Numbered from the stretch's first letter, positions 1 through 9,357 are shown. The stretch: 64,000 bases of DNA from Shewanella gelidii (GCF_014647855.1 NZ_BMPZ01000001.1:62001-126000); one strand, 5' to 3'. Numbers and translations are program-made. The notes: generated by a model not told the origin, from the sequence alone.

Positions 1-18
1 ATCAAATAACCTTTTCAT
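1..18 (-). CDS. start of a probable initiating sugar transferase (cut off by window edge)
   Basis: Only six codons (MKRLFD) are visible. The ATG overlaps the stop of the upstream glycosyltransferase gene as ATGA, so the two are translationally coupled. MKR-[LI]-FD is the usual beginning of bacterial undecaprenyl-phosphate sugar transferases (WcaJ/PglC type), which start the lipid-linked repeat unit, and such genes commonly follow a WbuB-like gene. The identity is inference from position and six residues only. Confidence 0.4.
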
Positions 19-1223
19 GAAACCTCTTTAAATATACGAATAAACTTTTCAACACCAATGTTTAATGACAAATGTTTATCATAGTATTCCTTACCACGTT
101 CTCCCATCACAAATCGTTCTTGAGCTGACATGGAAGCTAATTGTTCTATGTTATCAGCAAGAGATATAGGATCATTTGGATTACAAACAAACCCTGCACG
201 AGCTTTATGAATTAAGTCAGCTGCATCTCCTGCAACTCCCATAATAATGGGCTTACCTATACATAAATTTGCTTGGGTCCGTGAAGGTATTGTAATTCTA
301 AATAATTCATCATCCCTTAAATTAACTAGTAAACCATCCGCTTGCGACAGCACCCCACCAACCTTATACATTGGCATTCGAGGTAAAAATGTGACATTAA
401 GTAACTTTTTCTGCTCTGCCAAAGTTTGAGCGGATGATTTAGCAACACCATCTCCCAAAAACACTATGTTTACGTTTACATTTCTTTTTTGAATCAATTC
501 AGCAGCTGTCACTATACAAGGAAGATCTTGAGCTAACCCTAAGTTACCGGCAAAAAGGACATTTAAATTCCCATTATTTGGTAGCAAACCGTTACTTGGT
601 TCGGCATTCAATAGTGCCAATTCATCGCACCAATTATAGATTACATCCACTTTGCTCTTAGGCACGCCACTTTGAACCAAGTTTGATTTAAAACCGGGAG
701 ATAAAACAACAATTTTCGACGCTTGCCGATATACCAACTGACAAAACTTACTTACTACTGTTAGTACTTTTTTGTTGCTTAGCATGCCTGTAGCCGCGAG
801 AGTATCTGGCCACAAATCTTGTATATCAACAACAAAAGGAACTCTTTTAAAAAAACCTAGCACCATTGCCGACAAAGCAGTGGTTAAAGGTGGATGATAA
901 GAATATATTACGTCTATATTTCTAGCTTTAACCATGCCAACAAATAAAGAGCTCAATGCGAACGTAATATAATTTAATATACGTTTTAATGCCGAACTAT
1001 CATGACTTGGGTAAAGTGGGCAGCGGTGAATAACTATTCCATCGACAATATCTTTCTGATAGATAGAAATTTTATAACCGTCATATACATTTCCACCTGG
1101 ATAGTTGGGGAACCCAGTTACTACTTCAACTTGATGCCCTTTATCTCGTAAAGCTTTTGCAAACAATAACCCTTTAAAAGTGGGCTCAGGATCAAACCAT
1201 TGTGTTAACAACAAAATTTTCAT
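15..1223 (-). CDS. wbuB: WbuB-like glycosyltransferase (GT4), probable FucNAc transferase
   Basis: A 402-residue cytosolic glycosyltransferase of the GT4, GT-B fold. The N-terminal acceptor domain starts with LLLTQWFDPEP and carries VVDIQDLWPDTL near residue 132. The C-terminal nucleotide-sugar domain begins around FAGNLGLAQDL (about residue 225). This pattern is that of WbuB, which in E. coli O26-type loci adds N-acetyl-L-fucosamine to the growing lipid-linked repeat. The fnlABC genes for UDP-L-FucNAc lie just upstream, which supports that donor. It is separated from fnlC by a decayed IS element and overlaps the next gene by ATGA. The start is an ATG at 1223. The family call is firm; donor specificity is inferred from context. 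Confidence 0.75.
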   Translation of the reverse strand: MKILLLTQWFDPEPTFKGLLFAKALRDKGHQVEVVTGFPNYPGGNVYDGYKISIYQKDIVDGIVIHRCPLYPSHDSSALKRILNYITFALSSLFVGMVKARNIDVIYSYHPPLTTALSAMVLGFFKRVPFVVDIQDLWPDTLAATGMLSNKKVLTVVSKFCQLVYRQASKIVVLSPGFKSNLVQSGVPKSKVDVIYNWCDELALLNAEPSNGLLPNNGNLNVLFAGNLGLAQDLPCIVTAAELIQKRNVNVNIVFLGDGVAKSSAQTLAEQKKLLNVTFLPRMPMYKVGGVLSQADGLLVNLRDDELFRITIPSRTQANLCIGKPIIMGVAGDAADLIHKARAGFVCNPNDPISLADNIEQLASMSAQERFVMGERGKEYYDKHLSLNIGVEKFIRIFKEVS

Positions 1224-1248
1224 ATGAATAGTGTTTACACCCTAATAA

Positions 1249-1714
1249 GGCCTTATTGAACAATTAATTGGTTAAGGCGCAGTTTCCCTTGTCTAATCTC
1301 TGGTTAACGAACCATTTCGATTTCGGGCATGGCGAGGCCTGTCATTTTGTTAAACGCCGCAACCCGTGCTTGTAGTTCAGTGCCCATCAAGACAAAGATT
1401 AAATAAATGAAGCCTTGCGTCTGACAGAAGCTCAAGTCAAAGACTTGCCAAGATCATCAATGCGGTAGTTATGGCAGAGTCATTGAATTCGCAATCCTGG
1501 CCACGCTGGCCATTGGGCTTACATTCATGCCCCGCTGTAATCACTTTCTTATCAAGCCAAAAGGCCACGGAACCACAATTCGCTAGTGTCTTGTTGTACT
1601 CTCGCCAGTTATTTACATTGTACTTTTACTTCGCCATTTCTTGAGCCCTGAATTAGATGATTCAGGACCTGAGTGCGGAAGTTGACAATAGTTCTGGAAA
1701 TATATCAACAAGCC
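1249..1714 (-). mobile_element. decayed IS5-family (IS903-type) element, internally deleted
   Basis: Read on the minus strand, both ends resemble the IS903-type terminal repeat (GGCTTTGTTGA): GGCCTTATTGAACAA from 1249 inward, and GGCTTGTTGATAT inward from 1714. A transposase start at 1637 reads MAK, a stop codon, then KYNVNNWREYN and FWLDKKVITAG. Further on is GQRGQDCEFNDSAITTALM, then after a deletion and frame change the C-terminus VAAFNKMTGLAMPEIEMVR and a stop. These are IS5 transposase N-terminal, middle and C-terminal pieces, so the element is dead and about half length. It fills the gap between fnlC and wbuB. Confidence 0.8.
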
Positions 1715-1739
1715 CCGATTTAACTGTTGAGAATGACTA

Positions 1740-2870
1740 TCAGAACTCTTTCCAAACAACACGCTTAACATAATCTGTATAAGAATGAATAATACGCACC
1801 ATTTTTTCAGATACATTTGGCATGCTGTAATCATATACTTGTCGCAATAAACGCTCCTCCCCTGCCGGTTGAGATTCTAATACTTGCAAAGCCTGCATTA
1901 CTCGCTCAACACCAAGCCCTACCATCATCACAGATGCCTCTTCCATTCCTTCTGGACGCTCGTGTGCTTCACGCATATTTAGTGCAGGAAAATTCATAAT
2001 TGATGATTCCTCATTGATTGTTCCGCTATCAGACAAAACTACTTTTGCGTTTTTCTGTAAATGATTGTAATCATGAAAACCAAGCGGTTTCAGTAGCTGG
2101 ATATTTTTATGAAATTCAATTCCCTGTGCTTCGATTCGATTTCGTGTTCTTGGATGTGTTGATACAATCACTGGCATACCGTAGTTCTCAGCTACAGTGT
2201 TCAACGTCTCTGCTAGTTTCTTAAGCTGTTTAGGAGAATCTACATTCTCTTCCCGGTGTGCACTAACCACAAAGAACTGGCCAACTTCTAATCCAAGCCG
2301 GGATAACACATCAGAACTATCAATTTGTGGCATGTAGTGATTCAGCACCTCAAACATCGGGCTCCCTGTTTTGATCACGCGATCAGCAGGAAGTCCTTCA
2401 GCTAACAAATACTCTCTAGCAATTGAGCTATAAGTAAGATTGATATCGGCAGTGTGGTCAACGATGCGACGATTAGTTTCCTCAGGAACACGTTGGTCGA
2501 AGCAGCGATTCCCAGCTTCCATATGGAAAATAGGTACCTTACGCCTCTTAGCTGGAATTGCAGCTAAGCAGGAATTGGTATCACCTAGAACCAACATCGC
2601 GTCAGGTTGAATTTGCTCAAGCACCTGATCTACATTGATAATCACTTGGCCTATTGTCTCTGCTGCATTTTTTCCCGCAGCATTAAGAAAATGATCAGGC
2701 TTGCGTACCCCTAAATCATTAAAAAAGACTTCGTTAAGCTCAAAGTCATAATTCTGACCAGTATGAACTAAAATATGCTCACAATGCTCATCAAGTTTAG
2801 TCAGAACACGTGACAAGCGGATAATTTCTGGTCGGGTACCGACCACTGACATTACTTTTAGTTTTTTCAA
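1740..2870 (-). CDS. fnlC: FnlC, UDP-2-acetamido-sugar C2 epimerase (last step to UDP-L-FucNAc)
   Basis: A 376-residue protein of the UDP-GlcNAc 2-epimerase (WecB) fold. It shows VVGTRPEIIRLSRVL at the N-terminus, HTGQNYD, LGDTNSCLAAIPAKR, FHMEAGNRCFDQRVPEETN, SAHREENVD and SDSGTINEES. The extra similarity around GNRCFDQRVPEETNRRIVDH is that of FnlC/WbjD, which converts UDP-L-PneNAc to UDP-L-FucNAc, rather than of WecB. The start is TTG at 2870, with AGGA eight bases before it and no in-frame ATG until residue 7; the resulting N-terminus (MKKLKVMSVVGTRPE) is the usual FnlC one. It follows fnlB by 15 bases in one operon. Confidence 0.9.
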   Translation of the reverse strand: MKKLKVMSVVGTRPEIIRLSRVLTKLDEHCEHILVHTGQNYDFELNEVFFNDLGVRKPDHFLNAAGKNAAETIGQVIINVDQVLEQIQPDAMLVLGDTNSCLAAIPAKRRKVPIFHMEAGNRCFDQRVPEETNRRIVDHTADINLTYSSIAREYLLAEGLPADRVIKTGSPMFEVLNHYMPQIDSSDVLSRLGLEVGQFFVVSAHREENVDSPKQLKKLAETLNTVAENYGMPVIVSTHPRTRNRIEAQGIEFHKNIQLLKPLGFHDYNHLQKNAKVVLSDSGTINEESSIMNFPALNMREAHERPEGMEEASVMMVGLGVERVMQALQVLESQPAGEERLLRQVYDYSMPNVSEKMVRIIHSYTDYVKRVVWKEF

Positions 2871-2885
2871 AATGTTATTCCTAGC

Positions 2886-3989
2886 CTAAAGCGGTTTTGC
2901 AATTGTATCTGGTTTTTCACGATCAAAAATTTCATTAGCCCAAAGCATTACAATAAGTTCTTCTTCGCCAATATTGGTAACATCATGCGTCCAACCAGGT
3001 ACAGTTTCGACCACACGACATTCTTCACCTTCAACGTCAAGTTCATATCGCTCACCAGTTGCTATGTGTTCAAAGCGAAATTTTGCTTTACCCTTAATCA
3101 CCAAAAATTTTTCATTCTTTGTATGATGATAATGTCCGCCACGAGTGACACCTGGATGTGCGGTAAAATAGGAAAACTGTCCGGATTCTTTTGTTTTCAG
3201 TAACTCGCAAAAGGTACCACGAGGATCAACGTAGGAAGGGACATTGTATGAAAACTGGTCCGGACTGTAATAGCTAATGTAAGTTGAATAAAGTGCTCTC
3301 AGAAAGCCATTTCCAACATTTTCAGTAATTAAATATTCCTTGCTAGATTTAAAAGATTCTAAAGCATCGGCAATTTCACCGACAGTTGTTGGATATACAG
3401 GAGAAATAGACTGTTCACCGCTTGGCTTATCTGCGTTAAGATGACTAATAAAGTGCTCGCAAACTGTATCAATGTATACAAGATTTATTTTAGCACTTGG
3501 GTCATTAATGGTTAACCGCAAGCCATTTGCTACATTGTGACAGAAAGTTGCAACAACTGAATTATAATTAGGGCGACACCACTTCCCAAAAACATTTGGC
3601 AATCTATAAACAAATACTTTTGCTTGGGTTTTAGATGAATAATTATTAACAGATTTTTCAGCTTCTGCTTTACTCACTCCATAAGCATTATCTCTCTCGG
3701 CCTGTATCGATGACGTGAGCAAAATAGGCGTTTTACGACCAAACTCTTGTAGCTTAGCTACTATATACGAGGTTAGATTCGCATTTCCCTCTCTAAATTC
3801 AGATTCATTTTTAGGTCGATTAACACCTGCCAAATGAAAAATAAAATCAGCAACTTTCAACGCGTTATCTAAATCATCTTTAGAATTATCTCTGTCGATT
3901 TTTAATAAATCATCAAATCCACTTTCTACAAGCTGAAAACACAGATTTTTTCCGATAAACCCTTCAGCACCAGTTACTAAAATTTTCAT
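2886..3989 (-). CDS. fnlB: FnlB, C4-reductase with fused cupin domain for UDP-L-FucNAc synthesis
   Basis: A 367-residue, two-domain protein. Residues 1 to about 240 form an NAD(P)-dependent short-chain/epimerase domain with VTGAEGFIGKNL as the dinucleotide-binding loop and YGVSKAEAEK holding the Tyr-Lys pair. Residues from about 250 to the end are a cupin (SYVDPRGTFCELLKT, HPGVTRGGHYHHTKNEKF). This architecture is specific to FnlB/WbjC, which reduces the 4-keto intermediate made by FnlA. It lies 3 bases after fnlA and 15 before fnlC, so the three pathway enzymes are co-transcribed in reaction order. Confidence 0.9.
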   Translation of the reverse strand: MKILVTGAEGFIGKNLCFQLVESGFDDLLKIDRDNSKDDLDNALKVADFIFHLAGVNRPKNESEFREGNANLTSYIVAKLQEFGRKTPILLTSSIQAERDNAYGVSKAEAEKSVNNYSSKTQAKVFVYRLPNVFGKWCRPNYNSVVATFCHNVANGLRLTINDPSAKINLVYIDTVCEHFISHLNADKPSGEQSISPVYPTTVGEIADALESFKSSKEYLITENVGNGFLRALYSTYISYYSPDQFSYNVPSYVDPRGTFCELLKTKESGQFSYFTAHPGVTRGGHYHHTKNEKFLVIKGKAKFRFEHIATGERYELDVEGEECRVVETVPGWTHDVTNIGEEELIVMLWANEIFDREKPDTIAKPL

Positions 3990-3992
3990 AAT

Positions 3993-5027
3993 TTACGCAT
4001 CCAGTTCGTAATCTTCGCCTGCACAAATTGCTCGCACAAAATCCAGCTTAAGTAACAACTGCTTCATTTGTTCGACATCAACACGTTCTGTGTTATGAGA
4101 GTTATAGTCTACAGTCTCAGAAATTCTATTATCGCCATCCTCTACAAACTTACCATAATTTAAATCACGCATATCAGGTTTAACCTGATAGTATTCTCCA
4201 TGATCTATTGAGGCTAGCATCTCTTCACAACTCAACAGTGACTCATAGAGCTTTTCTCCATGGCGAGTACCTATAACCTTAATCTCATGTTCTGGCACAC
4301 CTAATAGCTCAGTTAAAGCTTTTGCTAATACCTCAATTGTTGCGGCAGGGGCTTTTTGCACAAATATGTCACCGTTCATTCCATGTTCAAATGCATACAA
4401 AACTAGGTCTACTGCATCATCTAAGGTCATCATGAATCGCGTCATGTTTGAATCTGTAATCGTTAATGGCTTACCAGATTTAATCAAATCTACGAATAAA
4501 GGAATAACTGAACCGCGCGAGGCCATTACATTTCCGTAGCGCGTACCGCATATAACCGTTTTGGAAGGGTCTACGTTACGAGATTTCGCAACCATGACTT
4601 TTTCCATCATAGCCTTTGATATACCCATAGCATTGATCGGATAAACTGCCTTGTCAGTACTTAAACATACAACGCGCGAAACTTCGTTAGCTATAGCTGC
4701 TTCGAGAACATTCTCAGTACCAATAACATTGGTCTTAACAGCTTCCATAGGATGAAATTCACAGGACGGTACCTGCTTTAATGCTGCAGCATGATATATA
4801 AAATCTACCCCGCGGGTAGCAGAAAGGACACTATTATAATCCCTCACATCTCCAATATAAAACTTCAACTTAGGATTATTATACTTTTTACGCATATCAT
4901 CTTGCTTTTTCTCATCCCGGCTAAATATACGAATCTCTGCGATATCAGTATCTAAAAATCGTTTTAAAACGGCATTCCCAAATGAGCCAGTCCCACCAGT
5001 TATTAACAATACCTTACCAGTAAACAT
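3993..5027 (-). CDS. fnlA: FnlA, UDP-GlcNAc 4,6-dehydratase/5-epimerase
   Basis: A 344-residue, soluble extended short-chain dehydrogenase of the polysaccharide biosynthesis CapD-like family. The Rossmann loop is TGGTGSFGNAVLKRF, the substrate region holds STDKAVYPINAMGISKAMMEK, where typical family members have a YxxxK pair, and TRYGNVMASRGSVIPLF follows. It is the short, non-membrane type that acts on UDP-GlcNAc and starts the route to UDP-L-FucNAc; the immediately following fnlB and fnlC support FnlA/WbjB over FlaA1/PseB. Compared with PseB, the motif lacks the usual Tyr at the first position but keeps Lys. Confidence 0.88.
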   Translation of the reverse strand: MFTGKVLLITGGTGSFGNAVLKRFLDTDIAEIRIFSRDEKKQDDMRKKYNNPKLKFYIGDVRDYNSVLSATRGVDFIYHAAALKQVPSCEFHPMEAVKTNVIGTENVLEAAIANEVSRVVCLSTDKAVYPINAMGISKAMMEKVMVAKSRNVDPSKTVICGTRYGNVMASRGSVIPLFVDLIKSGKPLTITDSNMTRFMMTLDDAVDLVLYAFEHGMNGDIFVQKAPAATIEVLAKALTELLGVPEHEIKVIGTRHGEKLYESLLSCEEMLASIDHGEYYQVKPDMRDLNYGKFVEDGDNRISETVDYNSHNTERVDVEQMKQLLLKLDFVRAICAGEDYELDA

Positions 5028-5045
5028 AAAAAAACCTCAAACAGT

Positions 5046-6254
5046 TTAAACATTAGAATTATAGTACCTATCAAATATCGCGCTAGGGCTATATGTATTG
5101 ACAACAAAGTCTTTTAATTTCGCCCCTACCATCTCCCTTTCCACTTCAGAAAGCTTGAAAAATCTTTTAATTTCATTAGCAATTTCTAGAGCCGTCTGAT
5201 CATTAAAATAAAGAAAGTAGCCAGCTAATTCATCGGGTATAGTTTCAATCCTGCTAGTGATAACAGGTTTACCTGATAATGAATACTCGAGCAATTTGGA
5301 AGGGAAGGAAAGCTTTGAAAATTCCAGATTACTGCTGCGGCAGTTTACGAGAACATCAACGTTCTCTATAAACAAATCCAACTGAGCCTTATTAAGAAAC
5401 CCGCCATAAACTACACGCGAATCTTTCTTAGCGACAGCTTTTAGGTAATCCAAATCAGGCCCTTTACCAAAGAAGTAAATAACGAAAGAGTCATCAAGAA
5501 AATCCAAGCTTTCTATTAAAGATTCCACTCCATAAGATTTGATTATTGTACCAGCATACAAAATCTTATGTTTACCAGAAGAAGAATACAAATGATTAAA
5601 AACGTTAGAGTCAATCGACAGCTCCATTTTATTAACTGAGTTATCACCTGGAACTACAACGCCAGGTAAACTAATAATTCTTTTTCCTGAGAAGTAATAT
5701 TCACCTAAATCTCTGGAAAGAGAAACACAAGAGTCGAACCTTTTTAATAATAATTTAGTCAGCTTAGAACTAAAAATTTTAAGACAACGCCGAATTAATC
5801 CATCAGATGCGAGTGGCAAAGATGCCATATCTGTTAAAACGACTTGCACATGAACATTAGGAAAAAGAAGCTTTAAAACAAAAACAGAACTAATTAGTGA
5901 CAAATCACACCCATGAATAAAAACAAAATCAGGCCTACTTTTCAAATTAACATAATGAAATAGAATTGAAAAAAATCTAGAGATTTGCTTTAAACAAAGC
6001 ACGTTAATAAATGATACCCCCTTAGTATTAACTCCTGCCCCAAAGTTCCCTTTTACATACAATTTCTTACCAATTGGGAAGTCTTGAATTGGAACCACAG
6101 TAAAACACGAAAGTGATATAGGGTCTCTATTAAATATTTCATACAACCCTCTAGATAGCTTTATTGTTTGCAAAGCAGGTAAAGTGTCTATAGATATTAG
6201 TTTATCGACGCACTCATCAGTGACATTATAACCCAAAAACAATATTGATTTCAT
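5046..6254 (-). CDS. glycosyltransferase family 4, O-antigen/capsule assembly
   Basis: A 402-residue GT-B glycosyltransferase. The C-terminal half has KILYAGTIIKSYGVESLIE, VIYFFGKGPDLDYL and the nucleotide-sugar site FPSKLLEYSLSGKPVITS, in which a Glu of the GT4 E-x7-E region lies in KLLEYS. The N-terminal half is divergent, as expected for acceptor specificity. The ATG at 6254 overlaps the wzy stop as ATGA and is preceded by GGTGGGG, so it is preferred to a GTG nine bases upstream. Sugar donor and linkage cannot be read from sequence. Confidence 0.8.
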   Translation of the reverse strand: MKSILFLGYNVTDECVDKLISIDTLPALQTIKLSRGLYEIFNRDPISLSCFTVVPIQDFPIGKKLYVKGNFGAGVNTKGVSFINVLCLKQISRFFSILFHYVNLKSRPDFVFIHGCDLSLISSVFVLKLLFPNVHVQVVLTDMASLPLASDGLIRRCLKIFSSKLTKLLLKRFDSCVSLSRDLGEYYFSGKRIISLPGVVVPGDNSVNKMELSIDSNVFNHLYSSSGKHKILYAGTIIKSYGVESLIESLDFLDDSFVIYFFGKGPDLDYLKAVAKKDSRVVYGGFLNKAQLDLFIENVDVLVNCRSSNLEFSKLSFPSKLLEYSLSGKPVITSRIETIPDELAGYFLYFNDQTALEIANEIKRFFKLSEVEREMVGAKLKDFVVNTYSPSAIFDRYYNSNV

Positions 6255-7396
6255 TTCCCCCACCTTACCTTAACCGCGTTTATAGCATAAAAATACAAAA
6301 CCACCAAAAACGGTATAAAAAAAACATTTTGAGATAATAATGTAACAGACACAATAAAAAATAGAAGAATGGATTCTTTCATCAAAATAAAAAGGCATAT
6401 TACGCCAAACAACAACCCTTGAATGCCGTATCTAATGTACAATTGTGAATACGAATCCCACCCACCAATATTTAATATTTCGAGATAATGAGTATAGAGG
6501 ACTGAGCCCATACCCAAAGGGTATTCTGCAGCCAAATCAATTAAATTTAAAATCGGCAACATCCGACCATTGAATGCTACTGAACCAAAAAGTTTATATT
6601 CAAGATGATAAAAAAACAAATCTACAATTATCGAAAACGACATGATAACAACAGGGGCTAACATAAAAATCAACCTCAAGCTTAAATTAAAACACAAAAT
6701 AACAAAACAAATAAAAATACCCACTGTTGAGTCTGTTGTTACAATCGACATTATTAAAGCAGTAGAGGCCAAGTCCAGCTTTTTTAAACGAAGGAGTCTA
6801 AAATGCAATGCTAAGTTTAAAATCAACTGGTACAAACCTGGTTCACTCGCCACTCCGGCATTTCGAAATAAAACTTGACCATCGGGAATAAGCACGTTGA
6901 GGAGAATAACTGTTTTAGCACTAAACCCTTCATATTCATATGTAAAAAAATAATTAATAGTCGATGGGAAAACAGATACAAATAAATATATACAAAGTGA
7001 AACTACAGACAAAAAAACGACAATTTTCTCGAACCTAGTAGCAAAATCATCAAAGCTTAATGTTTTACTTACCACATAACCGTAAATAAAGAAGCATGGA
7101 AACAACAAAAATGAAAAAGTATTTAAACCGTATAGCTGTGCGTAATAAATGTCCGTTGATAATGATAAAGAAAAAATACAAAAAGCGTATAAAAGTAAAA
7201 CCAGATCGTTTTTTGTAACCAACACATATTCACTAGGGTTCTTAAAAATTCTAATAGAGCCCCATAATATCACAAAACCCAAAGCACCAATTCTAGTATG
7301 ATATGAAAAAATTGGGCTTATAGATAAGAAAACTATCGAGAACACATATAGATCAAACTTATTTATTCGATAAGAAAATCTTTCCCATATCATCAT
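6251..7396 (-). CDS. wzy: Wzy-like O-antigen/capsule polymerase
   Basis: A 381-residue, strongly hydrophobic protein with about ten to twelve predicted membrane segments and one larger periplasmic stretch in the second half. There is no conserved catalytic motif, as is normal for Wzy. The call rests on topology, size and its place between two glycosyltransferases in a locus that also holds wzx and wzz. Wzy would join lipid-linked repeats in the periplasm. An ATG at 7396 with AGGA upstream is chosen. The gene overlaps the previous coding region by 38 bases and is notably AT-rich. A Wzy role is inferred from context; O-antigen ligase is the alternative. Confidence 0.7.
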   Translation of the reverse strand: MMIWERFSYRINKFDLYVFSIVFLSISPIFSYHTRIGALGFVILWGSIRIFKNPSEYVLVTKNDLVLLLYAFCIFSLSLSTDIYYAQLYGLNTFSFLLFPCFFIYGYVVSKTLSFDDFATRFEKIVVFLSVVSLCIYLFVSVFPSTINYFFTYEYEGFSAKTVILLNVLIPDGQVLFRNAGVASEPGLYQLILNLALHFRLLRLKKLDLASTALIMSIVTTDSTVGIFICFVILCFNLSLRLIFMLAPVVIMSFSIIVDLFFYHLEYKLFGSVAFNGRMLPILNLIDLAAEYPLGMGSVLYTHYLEILNIGGWDSYSQLYIRYGIQGLLFGVICLFILMKESILLFFIVSVTLLSQNVFFIPFLVVLYFYAINAVKVRWGK

Positions 7397-8516
7397 CAAA
7401 ACGTCCTAGATAAAAAATTTTATTAGCAAATGCTTTATTGCTCCTTGCTAAACGAGAACACAGTTTTTTTTCATCAAGAAGACGGCAAACTGATTTTGAA
7501 AATGAAGAAAAGCTATTAGACTGATATTTTAAACAATTTTCTTCGTGTTTAGCGAAAAACTCTAACTCTGAAAAATCTGGAATTATGTATGTTTTTGTAA
7601 AAAAACCTGCTTCAATTGCTGGCCGACAAAAATGTGGTGAAATTATGGGGATTAATACAAAGTCACATATCGAATAAAAAAGTTTAACATCAGACACATT
7701 TTCTAAAACAGTTAGCTTAGACTCATTTGTCATTCTTGTATTAATACATTCAATTTCTTTCTTTTGCGTTGCCGAGAATGTTCCCAAACATAATATTTCA
7801 ATGTTGTATTCTTTTGATAAATTCAAAAAAACCTCTTTAATGAAATCCCAACCTTTAATTCTTTGACCACCTCCTAAGTAGAGTAATACAGAGTTATCAC
7901 TATGTTTGCTTGTTGCCAAAGACTTTGTCTCCACAACGCTAGCATGATATGAAACAGTATTACTAAAATGATACTCATCAAAGCTATTCATTACCAACGT
8001 TGAATCGACGTTGAAGGTTGATGCATAGTCATGCCAATCTTGCGTAATGCAAGCTAACTCATCAATATGATTTAAACAAAACCTTCTAATATAAAGGCCG
8101 AACAAACCATCTAATTCAAGGTTTTCTTGAATAAAACATACTACCCTGCCTTTGAACCCTAATTTTTTAAACATTCTAGCCCAATGGATCTGTATACTAG
8201 AAGTAAGAATCAACGTTGTACCTGCTGGTATTTCTGCTATACACTTTCTTATACTCCCTAAGAAAAAAAAGTGCATCAAAAGGCAATTAACCAACCAAAA
8301 GATTTTGGCAAGTAGTCTAACTCCTTTATAGTTAGGAAAATACGATTTACATAAGAGATAATCAGAGTTCAGCCCTGAATAGGAACAAGAAAACGGACCT
8401 ATCACATCTACATTACCCACTTTATTTTTAAAATATGAATAAATGTCGCTAATATATATACCAGCACCGCCTCCGGCGCCTACGTGTGGCACAATAACTG
8501 TTCTATTTGAATTCAC
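7359..8516 (-). CDS. glycosyltransferase (GT4-like)
   Basis: A 385-residue putative GT-B transferase. The N-terminus is glycine-rich (PHVGAGGGAGIYISD), consistent with an acceptor-domain loop. The C-terminal half has LYLGGGQRIKGWDFIKE and then PIISPHFCRPAIEAGFFTKTY, where GT4 enzymes carry their nucleotide-sugar Glu residues. The GTG at 8516, nine bases after GAGG, is favoured over a TTG at 8531 with no clear ribosome site. It overlaps the pyruvyl transferase end by 14 bases and wzy by 38. Specificity is unknown. Confidence 0.72.
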   Translation of the reverse strand: MNSNRTVIVPHVGAGGGAGIYISDIYSYFKNKVGNVDVIGPFSCSYSGLNSDYLLCKSYFPNYKGVRLLAKIFWLVNCLLMHFFFLGSIRKCIAEIPAGTTLILTSSIQIHWARMFKKLGFKGRVVCFIQENLELDGLFGLYIRRFCLNHIDELACITQDWHDYASTFNVDSTLVMNSFDEYHFSNTVSYHASVVETKSLATSKHSDNSVLLYLGGGQRIKGWDFIKEVFLNLSKEYNIEILCLGTFSATQKKEIECINTRMTNESKLTVLENVSDVKLFYSICDFVLIPIISPHFCRPAIEAGFFTKTYIIPDFSELEFFAKHEENCLKYQSNSFSSFSKSVCRLLDEKKLCSRLARSNKAFANKIFYLGRFDDDMGKIFLSNK

Positions 8517-9357
8517 CTGGATAAACCTCAATCAAACTATCCGTTATGCTAGTGAGCAAGCTATCCGATATTCTTTGGTTTGGTTTTAGAGTACTGCTAG
8601 TGATATCTAAGTAAGACTGATGCGTAATCATAGGCCTACCAGTAGATAAATAGTAATCGTGAAATTTAAAATCATTTCCATAAACACGATTCGAGAATTT
8701 CGCCCAAACAGCGGGTATTCCAAACGATTCAGCCAAAATTATTCCATGAAGAGAGCTCGACACTACTATATCCACAGTATGTAATTCAGCAACAAAATCG
8801 TAAATATCATCTGTTTCAACATCAATTACTTTTACACTGTTTTCATGATATATCTTCGTTTGTTCCAATTGAATTTTATCGACATAATGAGGTATCAACC
8901 CAATTTTAGCATTTTCTTTTTTGGCTGCCAAATTTTCAATTATTGAGCCATCGATTAGATTCGGCGTAATAAGTGCAGGGTCACCGAATATAGAAGGTTT
9001 ATTTCCGCTAAGCTGCTCTACCCTACAAGCAGTTAATGGACCTCTTACTGCGGATATTGATTTAGGCAAAGACTTATATTTTGAGTTACAACTTATAAAA
9101 CCTGATCCCCACACGAAACAGTCTTTATTAGCATATTGCAAAATTGACCCAACTGAAAATAAGTGTGAGCCAGAAGCTTCTAAAGGATTAGAATACTGAA
9201 AGTCCGAACCACTAATGCTATTAATAAGCCACGGCACCATAGAATCACCTATATTTTTCTTCGCACCGGTGTAAAATATTGCTTTATGAACTTTCTTGCG
9301 CGAAATATACTTATTAAAAGCTTGACTTGACTTTACTTTTATACTTGACAGATGCAT
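8503..9357 (-). CDS. polysaccharide pyruvyl transferase family protein
   Basis: A 284-residue protein with the motif series of the family: TGAKKNIGDSMVPWLIN near the start, VWGSGFIS, SAVRGPLTACRVE, FGDPALITP, GLIPHYVDK and SSLHGIILAESFGIPAVW near the C-terminus. Members move pyruvate from phosphoenolpyruvate onto a sugar as a ketal, adding negative charge to the glycan; some members act instead as glycosyltransferase-like enzymes. Its position between wzx and the glycosyltransferases suggests it decorates the repeat unit. The ATG at 9357 overlaps the end of wzx by 44 bases. The family is clear; the acceptor sugar is not. Confidence 0.85.
   Translation of the reverse strand: MHLSSIKVKSSQAFNKYISRKKVHKAIFYTGAKKNIGDSMVPWLINSISGSDFQYSNPLEASGSHLFSVGSILQYANKDCFVWGSGFISCNSKYKSLPKSISAVRGPLTACRVEQLSGNKPSIFGDPALITPNLIDGSIIENLAAKKENAKIGLIPHYVDKIQLEQTKIYHENSVKVIDVETDDIYDFVAELHTVDIVVSSSLHGIILAESFGIPAVWAKFSNRVYGNDFKFHDYYLSTGRPMITHQSYLDITSSTLKPNQRISDSLLTSITDSLIEVYPGEFK

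Noticed and set aside
1613..1834. Minus-strand frame of 73 codons overlapping the end of fnlC
   Set aside because: It is out-of-frame fnlC joined to the 5' end of the IS remnant, not a gene.
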